Assembly (NCBI GenBank): GCA_964654535.1
Contig: CAZZIZ010000099.1
Coordinates: 1-12,722 of the forward strand
Source of the DNA: CAZZIZ01 sp964654535
GTDB taxonomy: Bacteria; Bacteroidota; Bacteroidia; Chitinophagales; UBA2359
DNA: 12,722 bases
Direction: 5' to 3'
The notes beneath the pieces were generated by a model. That model saw nothing but the letters and a program-made list of their open reading frames with translations. It was not told the DNA's origin and did no database searches. Below are positions 7,104 to 12,722 of this stretch, in pieces (the first letter of the stretch is position 1; every line of letters starts with the position of its first letter). The position numbers and the translations under genes were made by a program.

Positions 7104-7140
7104 ATCGGAAAATTTTCAATTGTCAGCATCCGAACAATTA

Positions 7141-7224
7141 ATGCGTGCAGATATTATTTATCCATTATTAACAGACGGAGACTGGCTTGATGCAATGATC
7201 GGTTTGAAAAATTTATCCAAATAG
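7141..7224 (+). CDS. Possible small ORF, or remnant, after the GNAT gene
   Basis: ATG at 7141 and stop at 7222-7224 give 27 residues, MRADIIYPLLTDGDWLDAMI followed by GLKNLSK. The frame is also open upstream (an SENFQLSASEQL stretch) into the GNAT 3' end without a start codon. The composition looks like real protein (acidic, with Trp and aliphatic residues), so it may be the tail of a decayed gene or a small protein. No family recognised and no ribosome-binding signal; low confidence. Confidence 0.2.
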   Translation: MRADIIYPLLTDGDWLDAMIGLKNLSK

Positions 7225-7237
7225 TCAGGTAGCTTTC
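7203..7237 (+). promoter_or_regulatory. Candidate Bacteroidota-type promoter for the 95-aa gene
   Basis: TTTG at 7203-7206 and TAGCTTTC at 7230-7237 resemble the -33 (TTG) and -7 (TAnnTTTG) boxes. One mismatch in the -7 box and a spacing of 23 bp, at the upper limit. The start codon of the small gene is 28 bp downstream, a normal leader length. Confidence 0.35.
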
Positions 7238-7265
7238 TTATCTTACACGAAACCAAAATAGCCTG

Positions 7266-7553
7266 TTGAAATATCTCATTTTCTCTTACTTCTTACTTAG
7301 TCTCATTTGTATAGATTTCGGAATCAAAACCTATGAGATGTATCTTGCCAACGGCGAAAGCATAGAGCTCATAAGCGAAAAGAAATCGGAGAAGGAAGTT
7401 GAGGATATTGATAAAATTGACAAGCTATCTAGCGGCGATGTAAACGAGTCTGCAGATAAGTTGGCCCATGCAAACGACTATTTTCAGCTCTTCTATGCTG
7501 GCGAGCAGTTTTTTGGGAAAATTCCCCAGCCACCGCCGGATTACGCTGCTTAG
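7266..7553 (+). CDS. Small exported or membrane-anchored protein, unknown function
   Basis: 95 residues from a TTG start; no ATG is available before the hydrophobic segment, and a stop lies upstream in frame. Residues 2-20 (KYLIFSYFLLSLICIDFGI) form a hydrophobic segment, either an uncleaved signal anchor or a signal peptide. The rest is hydrophilic and acidic (EKKSEKEVEDIDKIDKL, 38-54) with a Pro-rich end, PQPPPDYAA. I recognise no family. It precedes the SulP gene by 103 bp on the same strand with a stem-loop in between, so a link to the transporter is possible but unproven. The TTG start is inferred from frame limits only and makes the exact N-terminus uncertain. Confidence 0.5.
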   Translation: MKYLIFSYFLLSLICIDFGIKTYEMYLANGESIELISEKKSEKEVEDIDKIDKLSSGDVNESADKLAHANDYFQLFYAGEQFFGKIPQPPPDYAA

Positions 7554-7588
7554 TTAACAATGATGCAAGAGCATCCCACAATTGTTAA
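7554..7588 (+). promoter_or_regulatory. Stem-loop between the small gene and the SulP gene
   Basis: TTAACAAT (7554-7561) pairs perfectly with ATTGTTAA (7581-7588). Inside, GATGC (7562-7566) pairs with GCATC (7571-7575) around an AAGA loop, leaving a CCACA bulge on one side. It begins directly after the stop codon of the 95-aa gene and is 68 bp before the chosen SulP start. There is no T tract, so it is not a standard terminator; it may stabilise the mRNA or form a leader element. Confidence 0.55.
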
Positions 7589-7656
7589 GGAGACCCGCCA
7601 CATGCGAATCCTGGAACAATCTTTTTCTCAATCACATTTATAAATTCTATTTCCCA

Positions 7657-9528
7657 ATGTTTAAGAAATTAGGCTTTGATTTTTCTCATTTACGAGGCGA
7701 CCTTTTTGGCGGTATAACCGCAGGAGTTGTAGCCCTTCCTTTAGCACTTGCCTTTGGTGTTAGTTCGGGACTTGGTCCCGATGCTGGTCTCTACGGAGCC
7801 ATTATTATTAGTTTTTTCGCCGCCTTATTTGGTGGTACCCCTACGCAGATATCTGGTCCTACGGCACCAATGACCGCAGTTAGTATGGTGGTTATCGCTG
7901 GTATCATTGCGGCTTTCGATGGCGAAGTTGAAAAAGCACTACCAGCCATTTTAATGGTCTTCCTTTTATCTGGACTTATACAAATAGGACTCGGACTTAT
8001 TGGCTTAGGCGGCTACATACGATTCATACCCTACCCTGTGGTTTCTGGATTTATGACCGCCATTGGTGTAATTATTCTTATCACGCAAATTTTGCCAGCA
8101 ATAGGTTACTACCCAAAAGAAGATGTTCAGTATGTCGAACAATTTAAACCCCAGGCCGAAGAAATAATTCTCGATGGTATTCTCAAGGAAGAAGCCGGTG
8201 AGGGAATTCTCGTGCTCGAGGATTTCAAAGAAACGGTAAAGCGAGCAGAAAAAATCACCCAAGCCGATATTTTAAAAGAGTCTAAAACACTTGCGGGAAG
8301 TGCTTCTTCAGGAGTATTGGGTGCGCTGAAAGTAATGCCCCGGGCATTACAAAACATTAACTGGCTCGAGCTCTTACTCGCTCTCGGAACCATCATTATC
8401 ATATTTGGCTTCAAGCGGATTACCACAGTAGTTCCCAGTACGCTGGTGGCCCTGGTGGTCATGACCGCCGTGGCCGTGGGCTTCGGTTTAGACTATATAA
8501 CCATTCGGAAAATCCCCGCAGGGTTTCCCAAGCTCAAGTACGAGGTATTCACTCAAATGAGTCTCACCACCGTAGCGCCCTATATTTTCACCGCCATTAC
8601 ACTGGCATTGCTGGGAGCCATTGATTCCCTTTTAACTTCTGTCGTTGCGGACAATATGACCAAGACCAAGCACGAGCCGAATAAAGAGCTCATCGGTCAA
8701 GGAATCGGAAACAGTATTGCCGCTATGTTTGGTGGTATTCCAGGAGCGGGTGCAACAATTCGTACGGTGGTAAATATTAATGCCGGAGGTAAAACCAAAC
8801 TCTCAGGAATGATTGCAGGTGTAATGCTATTGTTCATTATGCTTGCCTTAAGTGGTTTGGCTTCTAAAATTCCTGCAGCTGTTCTTGCTGGTATCTTGAT
8901 AACGGTTGGAATAGGTGTTATGGATTACAAAGGACTAAAAGCCATTCCTTATATGCCTAGGCCTGAAGTGGCTATTATGTTAATCGTACTTGTATTGTCA
9001 TCAGTATGGGATTTGGTTTATGCAGTAGGTATTGGTTTAGTAATCGCTTCACTAATGTTTATGAAACAAATTGGGGATCAAGTGGGAGAAGCTTCCAAAG
9101 TAACTGCGCTTGAAGACGAAGAGTCTTGGTCAGATGAAGGAGCCTTTCCAAAAAACCTGAAAGAAGAAGTCTTTATTAAGCATCTAGACGGTCCATTGTT
9201 TTTTGGTTCCACTAGCGGCTTCCAGTCTTTGGCTCAACAAATTCCGCAAACTGCTTCGACGGTGATTATTAGGATGGTTAAGGTACCTTATATGGATCAG
9301 TCTGGACTATACGCGCTTGAAGATGTGCTCGTTGACCTTGCCAAACAAGACATCAAAGTCTTGTTGGTTCAGGTTAAAGAACAGCCGCGTTATATGATGG
9401 AGCGTATCGACATAATTCCTGATCTAATACCGGAATCACAGGTCTACGATTCGTTTGACGAATGCCTGGAATGGGTAAAAACAAATGTTGCAGATACCTA
9501 CGACGGCACTACAAAGATTCCTCACTAG
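7657..9528 (+). CDS. SulP family inorganic anion transporter with STAS domain
   Basis: 623 residues from the ATG at 7657. An upstream TTG at 7582 is in frame, but it lies inside the preceding stem-loop and would add 25 residues unlike the family, whose N-terminus is the DLFGGITAGVVALPLALAFG region (15-34). About 10-14 membrane segments follow with family signatures SGPTAPMTAV (66-75), LGAIDSLLTSVVADNMT (319-335) and IPGAGATIRTVVN (361-373). The C-terminal STAS domain (about 501-612) is cytoplasmic and contains the MDQSGLYAL motif (546-554). Family members take up sulfate, bicarbonate or other anions, often with Na+ or H+; the substrate cannot be fixed here. Between about 152 and 235 there is a hydrophilic insertion rich in Glu and Lys, larger than the short loop usual at this point. 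Confidence 0.93.
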   Translation: MFKKLGFDFSHLRGDLFGGITAGVVALPLALAFGVSSGLGPDAGLYGAIIISFFAALFGGTPTQISGPTAPMTAVSMVVIAGIIAAFDGEVEKALPAILMVFLLSGLIQIGLGLIGLGGYIRFIPYPVVSGFMTAIGVIILITQILPAIGYYPKEDVQYVEQFKPQAEEIILDGILKEEAGEGILVLEDFKETVKRAEKITQADILKESKTLAGSASSGVLGALKVMPRALQNINWLELLLALGTIIIIFGFKRITTVVPSTLVALVVMTAVAVGFGLDYITIRKIPAGFPKLKYEVFTQMSLTTVAPYIFTAITLALLGAIDSLLTSVVADNMTKTKHEPNKELIGQGIGNSIAAMFGGIPGAGATIRTVVNINAGGKTKLSGMIAGVMLLFIMLALSGLASKIPAAVLAGILITVGIGVMDYKGLKAIPYMPRPEVAIMLIVLVLSSVWDLVYAVGIGLVIASLMFMKQIGDQVGEASKVTALEDEESWSDEGAFPKNLKEEVFIKHLDGPLFFGSTSGFQSLAQQIPQTASTVIIRMVKVPYMDQSGLYALEDVLVDLAKQDIKVLLVQVKEQPRYMMERIDIIPDLIPESQVYDSFDECLEWVKTNVADTYDGTTKIPH

Positions 9529-9547
9529 TTAAAACGAGGGAAAAGAC

Positions 9548-9571
9548 AAACCTTAGAAAGGGTTTTATTTA
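9548..9571 (+). terminator. Weak terminator-like hairpin after the SulP gene
   Basis: AAACC (9548-9552) pairs with GGTTT (9561-9565), with TT/AA extending the stem and one unpaired G. A T-rich TTATTTATT run follows. It lies 20 bp past the SulP stop and overlaps the last codons of the convergent gene. The stem is short, so efficiency is doubtful. Confidence 0.4.
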
Positions 9572-10134
9572 TTGATTTGATTTCTAGTATCGCGCGCAAC
9601 GATTAAAGCTGCAAGCACTTCATTTCTGGTAGAATTGTCAACCTCAGAGGTTTTCACCTTGTTGATCAGTTCAGAAATGTTGCCAACCACGTGGCTAGGA
9701 TACTTAATACGAAAAAGAATATCGTCCTTGCGGTACTTGTCACCGTTATCGTGAAGCAAGCTCAATGTTTCGTCAGTGTGTTTGTCCAATACATCATAAA
9801 GTAGTGGACTACTCACCTGATTGAACAATTTTTCGTTGCGGCATTCGCTATGAAAAGTGTTGAGAAAATCGTCGATGTCCGAGCGCTTCAAATCAGCAAT
9901 CGATGCGCGAATACGGTTCGTCGTTTCCAAGTTGCAAAAGTTCGGTGCCAAAGAAGATTCATTGTCGATAACCGCAATTGCAGAAGTAGACGGCGTTGGG
10001 TTCACTTTTGGGGTACCAGTAAATAAGGGGTAAACAAAAGTTAAGAAAACCATTACGGCGGTAAGTACAACAACTAACCAAGTCAATAAGCCGAGTCCAT
10101 TGTTTTCTTTTACTAAAGTCTGCTGTGATTCCAT
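9565..10134 (-). CDS. Single-pass membrane protein of unknown function
   Basis: 189 residues. A short hydrophilic N-terminus is followed by one transmembrane segment at about 14-39 (LGLLTWLVVVLTAVMVFLTF, then VYPLF). A Pro/Thr/Ser linker (TPKVNPTPSTS, 41-51) leads to a soluble, mostly helical domain of about 130 residues. By the arrangement of charges it is probably anchored in the inner membrane with the domain outside the cytoplasm. That domain has only two cysteines, at 67 and 98, which could form a disulfide. There is no lipobox, catalytic motif or fold that I recognise. It is convergent with SulP (36 bp between the stops), and a repeat element starts 94 bp upstream, so it appears to be transcribed alone. 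Composition does not differ visibly from its neighbours. Confidence 0.75.
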   Translation of the reverse strand: MESQQTLVKENNGLGLLTWLVVVLTAVMVFLTFVYPLFTGTPKVNPTPSTSAIAVIDNESSLAPNFCNLETTNRIRASIADLKRSDIDDFLNTFHSECRNEKLFNQVSSPLLYDVLDKHTDETLSLLHDNGDKYRKDDILFRIKYPSHVVGNISELINKVKTSEVDNSTRNEVLAALIVARDTRNQINK

Positions 10135-10228
10135 AGATGTGTTTTTGTATTGATTGTCAATTTAGACTAATTCCATTCTCAAACGCAAGGCTCATTGCGC
10201 GTATTGTTGATGTTGAATATTCTTTTCT

Positions 10229-10444
10229 GGGCGTTGCCCTTCTTCTGTCAAGACAGAAAGGGCCGGGCTATCCGTGACTACGCTTCGCTTCGGTAATAGT
10301 GGCAGCGCTAAAAAGCCGCTTCTACCGCTAAGGCGGTAAGCGTCTTAAGCGCTGCAACACTATCACTGCAAGAGGAAGCGACAAAACGCTTCTTCCTACG
10401 GAAAGCGATTTGCCGCTTCCTCGCATCACTACTATCCCTAACGC
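10229..10444 (-). repeat. Dispersed structured element, copy 2
   Basis: A 216-bp element read on the minus strand: left terminus GCGTTAGGGATAG (10444-10432) with similarity continuing through ATGCGA, right part GGATAGCCCGGCCCT (10273-10259) and end GGGCAACGCCC (10239-10229). Hairpins: GAGGAAGCG/CGCTTCCTC (10372-10380 with 10414-10422); a long arm 10296-10363 in which ATAGTG pairs with CACTAT, CAGCGCT with AGCGCTG and ACCGC with GCGGT; and TTCTGTC/GACAGAA (10243-10258). The apex of the long arm (10320-10339) matches copy 1 (2909-2928) at 19 of 20 bases, whereas the stem below differs. Copy 2 has one more hairpin than copy 1. It lies between the unknown membrane protein and ppa. Confidence 0.87.
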
Positions 10445-10452
10445 ATCTAAGT

Positions 10453-10492
10453 TCTTCCCTCCTTTTTAAGGGAGGGGTTGGAAGTGGTTTTG
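10453..10492 (+). repeat. Short hairpin repeat upstream of ppa
   Basis: CCCTCC (10457-10462) pairs with GGAGGG (10471-10476) around a T-rich loop, followed by GTTGGAAGTGGTTTT. A related arrangement occurs on the minus strand at 3076-3106. It lies 8 bp beyond the end of the dispersed element and about 85 bp before the ppa promoter. The stem followed by TGGTTTTGT resembles a weak terminator, but no plus-strand gene ends here. Confidence 0.45.
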
Positions 10493-10575
10493 TATTATAA
10501 TCGGAAGCTCCTTTCGAAGTTGTTTTATTGGACTCAAGTCTCCAAAATCTTCAAAATGCAAGTAACTATATAGAC

Positions 10576-10583
10576 TACATTTG
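10576..10583 (+). promoter_or_regulatory. -7 promoter box of ppa (TACATTTG)
   Basis: A perfect match to the Bacteroidota -7 consensus TAnnTTTG, 27 bp before the chosen ATG at 10611. No clean TTG -33 box stands at the ideal distance; the nearest candidates differ by one base. The box covers the TTG at 10581-10583, which argues that this TTG is not the translation start. Confidence 0.65.
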
Positions 10584-10610
10584 CGGCAAATTTTAAAACG
10601 AAAAATACAG

Positions 10611-11162
10611 ATGAGCAATAATAATCCCTGGCACGTCGTCAATATAGGACCCGATGCACCCAAAATAGTAACCTCAATGATCGAGATTCCCAAAGGGAGT
10701 AAATCGAAATATGAGCTCGACAAAGAGACCGGTTTCCTACGTTTAGACCGCGTACTCTACTCTTCCTTAAACTATCCCTACAACTACGGATTTATTCCAC
10801 AAACCTACTGTGACGACAAAGATCCGCTGGATATACTTATTCTTACTCAAGTAAAAATTCTTCCGATGAGTTTGATGCGCGCCAAAGTAATCGGCGTTAT
10901 GCGTATGATAGACGGCGGCGAAGCCGACGATAAAATCATTGCCGTTTCTCCAGACGATATGAGCGTCAGCCACATCGAGGATATTGAAGAGCTTCCCCCA
11001 CATGCGCTTCGAGAATTACAGACCTTTTTTGAAGACTATAAGAAACTCGAAAACAAAGAAGTACTGGTTGAAAAGTTTCAGAACAAAGAAAAGGCTTGGG
11101 AAATTATTGAGCAGAGCATTATAGACTACAAAGCCTATATAGGAGAACACGGAATAGACTAA
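10611..11162 (+). CDS. ppa: Inorganic pyrophosphatase, family I
   Basis: 183 residues, the normal length of the soluble bacterial enzyme that hydrolyses pyrophosphate to two phosphates in the cytoplasm with Mg2+, pulling biosynthetic reactions forward. Active-site regions are present: MIEIPKGSKSKYELD (23-37, Glu25, Lys28, Lys33, Glu35), LDRVLYSSLNYPYNYGFIPQ (45-64, Arg47), DKDPLDILIL (69-78, metal-binding Asp69, Asp71, Asp74) and MIDGGEADDK (99-108, Asp101, Asp106, Lys108). The second position of the DxDPxD signature is Lys instead of the commoner Gly/Asn/Asp/Ser. The ATG at 10611 is preferred over an in-frame TTG at 10581, which overlaps the promoter box and adds ten residues not found in the family. 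It appears to be a single-gene transcript. Confidence 0.96.
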   Translation: MSNNNPWHVVNIGPDAPKIVTSMIEIPKGSKSKYELDKETGFLRLDRVLYSSLNYPYNYGFIPQTYCDDKDPLDILILTQVKILPMSLMRAKVIGVMRMIDGGEADDKIIAVSPDDMSVSHIEDIEELPPHALRELQTFFEDYKKLENKEVLVEKFQNKEKAWEIIEQSIIDYKAYIGEHGID

Positions 11163-11168
11163 CGCTCG

Positions 11169-11176
11169 TAAGTTTG
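11169..11176 (+). promoter_or_regulatory. Possible -7 box for the lectin gene (TAAGTTTG)
   Basis: Matches TAnnTTTG exactly, just after the ppa stop and 86 bp before the lectin start. No TTG was found at the usual -33 distance, and the leader would be long, so the assignment is weak. Confidence 0.3.
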
Positions 11177-11262
11177 CCGCATATCACGTGCGTATTGTCT
11201 CTAACATTTACAAACGAGAATTAATATCAGCGAACTAATTACGGTCTGCGTATATTTAATAA

Positions 11263-12722
11263 ATGCGCCTAGGCACTTTTTTAATCTTTCTTTTTCTCAC
11301 AGCCAATAGCCAGGCGCAAGTATTTCAGCTAAACGGCTCGGCGAACAATATGGGCGACGACTGCTATAGGCTCACCGTCGATCAACTCTGGGATGTAGGG
11401 TCTATTTGGCACCTAGAAACCATAGACTTAAACGAAGACTTTCGAATTACCTTTGAACTCAACCTCGGTTGCAGCGATCAAAATGGAGCAGACGGCATCG
11501 TGTTTGGCTTCCAAAACGTAAGTACCTCAGTCGGGGACCAAGGTGGCGGCATCGGCTTCCAAGGAATCAGCCCATCCATTGGTATCGAATTTGACACTTT
11601 CCAGAACATCGACTTCAACGATCCCGTTGCAGACCACACCGCCCTATTCACGAATGGAGAAAACAACCACGCTGCTAATGTGGTTGGCCCAATAACACTG
11701 AGTGCTACAAGTAATAACGTTGAAGACTGTCAGTTACATGATGCCAGCATTTTTTGGGACGCCACTGCCAAAAACTTAACGATGACCTTCGATTGCGAAG
11801 AGCGCATAAGTGAGAACATAGATTTAGTTAGTGATATTTTTGCTGGAGACCCCGACGTTTTTTGGGGATTCACTTCTGCAACGGGCGGATTGTCCAACAC
11901 GCACATTGTTTGCCTAGACTTTTTTACAGAGTCACTTTTAGATGAAAATATTTGTGTAGGAGGATCCGTTGACTTGAACGTCGGTGGTGGGCAGTCCTAC
12001 GAATGGTCGCCCGCCACAGGTTTGAGTGCAACAGATATTGCCAATCCAGTTGCCAGTCCTTTAGTTACCACAACTTATTCCGTAGATATTATTGACGCCT
12101 GTGGCAATGTCCAAGAAGACGAGCTCACTATTTTTGTTTCCGACGCACCAGTGCTTGATCTCGGCGATACGATTGAAGCCTGCGAAGGTGAAACCGTTAT
12201 GTTGGACGCTACGCTTATGAATGGCATTTACGATTGGAGCACCGGCTCAGACCAAGCTATAATAGAAGTAACAGAGACCGATGTATACGAAGTCACCGTA
12301 GACATCGGCGGATGTTCCCTTACCGAATCCGTCGAAGTGATCTTCGAACCTATCGCGACTGCTACGGTGGACAGCAGCATTTGTAATCAAAGTCTAAGCT
12401 TTCAAGGTGTCGAAATTTTCGCAAACAATAGCGAAACCTTTACATTCCCCAATGGCGATTGTGATTCGCTGCTTACCCTAAATGTCTTTCAAATGGATTG
12501 CGATCCTGCTTGCGAGACGCAGGTCCCCACGGCCTTCAGCCCCAACAATGATGGCATAAACGATTCCATAAGTGTTTTAGGAGACTGCGAGCTCATCTTT
12601 TTCGCAATTGTAAATCGTTATGGAGAGCTAATTTTTGAAAGTAGTCCAGACAATACGACTTGGGACGGTTTCTACAATGGTGAAGAGCAAGAAATTGGGC
12701 TCTATGCTTGGTACGGAGAAAC
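11263..12722 (+). CDS. Secreted L-type lectin protein with T9SS type B sorting domain (3' end outside window)
   Basis: 486 codons are present and the frame is open at the window end. A signal peptide (residues 1-19, LGTFLIFLFLTANSQA region) directs export. Residues about 20-222 form a bacterial L-type lectin domain: GADGIVFGFQN (75-85), GGGIGFQGISPSIGIEFDTF (94-113) with the IEFDTF signature, and DPVADHTALF (120-129), with Asp/Asn/His residues expected for Ca2+ and sugar binding. Two cysteine-bearing Ig/PKD-like segments follow (about 225-292 and 296-362; note YEWSPATGLSATDIANPVAS and YDWSTGSDQAI). Residues about 421-486 are the gliding-motility C-terminal (type B sorting) domain, VPTAFSPNNDGINDSISVLG onward, ending in GLYAWYGE at the window edge. 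In the family only about 15-30 residues usually remain. A cell-surface or secreted carbohydrate-binding adhesin is likely; the ligand is unknown. Confidence 0.92.
   Translation, partial: MRLGTFLIFLFLTANSQAQVFQLNGSANNMGDDCYRLTVDQLWDVGSIWHLETIDLNEDFRITFELNLGCSDQNGADGIVFGFQNVSTSVGDQGGGIGFQGISPSIGIEFDTFQNIDFNDPVADHTALFTNGENNHAANVVGPITLSATSNNVEDCQLHDASIFWDATAKNLTMTFDCEERISENIDLVSDIFAGDPDVFWGFTSATGGLSNTHIVCLDFFTESLLDENICVGGSVDLNVGGGQSYEWSPATGLSATDIANPVASPLVTTTYSVDIIDACGNVQEDELTIFVSDAPVLDLGDTIEACEGETVMLDATLMNGIYDWSTGSDQAIIEVTETDVYEVTVDIGGCSLTESVEVIFEPIATATVDSSICNQSLSFQGVEIFANNSETFTFPNGDCDSLLTLNVFQMDCDPACETQVPTAFSPNNDGINDSISVLGDCELIFFAIVNRYGELIFESSPDNTTWDGFYNGEEQEIGLYAWYGE

Noticed and set aside
7554..7590. 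Integron attC-like site (inverted TTAACAAT/ATTGTTAA)
   Set aside because: The simple stem lacks the GTTRRRY core, paired R/L boxes and extrahelical bases; no integrase or cassette series is nearby.
8005..8462. Minus-strand frames inside the SulP gene
   Set aside because: The plus-strand frame has full SulP family signatures; the antisense frames have no recognisable content.
10466..11003. Minus-strand frames opposite ppa and its leader
   Set aside because: Shadows of the pyrophosphatase frame and of the upstream repeat; no leader or motif.
11478..11666. Minus-strand frame inside the lectin gene
   Set aside because: Lies wholly opposite the lectin domain, which has a clear signature on the plus strand.

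Overview
The window looks like a chromosomal stretch of a gliding-lineage member of the Bacteroidota, most likely Flavobacteriia. This rests on two type IX secretion (T9SS) signatures (a type A-like sorting-domain remnant near 350-529 and a type B / gliding-motility C-terminal domain at the right edge), a Bacteroidota-type -7 promoter box (TAnnTTTG) in front of the pyrophosphatase gene, A/T-rich leaders without clear Shine-Dalgarno sequences, and families common in this phylum. There is one assembly gap of 100 Ns (2303-2402).

Left part (1-3240): the end of a dispersed repeat at the very start, a broken T9SS cargo tail, a DUF302 gene facing a helix-turn-helix regulator on the other strand, the gap, and a small TfoX N-terminal-domain protein. 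A repeat-rich intergenic region follows, ending in a strong terminator for the next gene.

Centre (3245-7660): a large minus-strand envelope protein (839 aa) with a signal peptide, two N-terminal beta-barrel-like regions, a very charged coiled coil with exact seven-residue repeats, and a third C-terminal beta-rich region. Divergent from it are a PNPOx-like flavin-fold protein and a GNAT acetyltransferase, probably co-transcribed. A small membrane-anchored or exported protein of unknown function comes next, then a stem-loop.

Right part (7657-12722): a SulP anion transporter with a STAS domain and an unusually large hydrophilic insertion; a convergent single-pass membrane protein of unknown function; a second full copy of the dispersed repeat; the family I inorganic pyrophosphatase ppa with a recognisable promoter; and a secreted L-type-lectin protein with a T9SS type B sorting domain, cut by the window end.

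The most noteworthy signal is the dispersed structured element: two full copies (2847-3032 plus, 10229-10444 minus) and one end (1-35, minus). They share conserved termini and a nearly invariant 20-nt hairpin apex, while the long stems below the apex differ in sequence but pair in both copies. The genes otherwise look like ordinary housekeeping and envelope functions rather than one pathway; I do not see a defence, biosynthetic or phage cluster.
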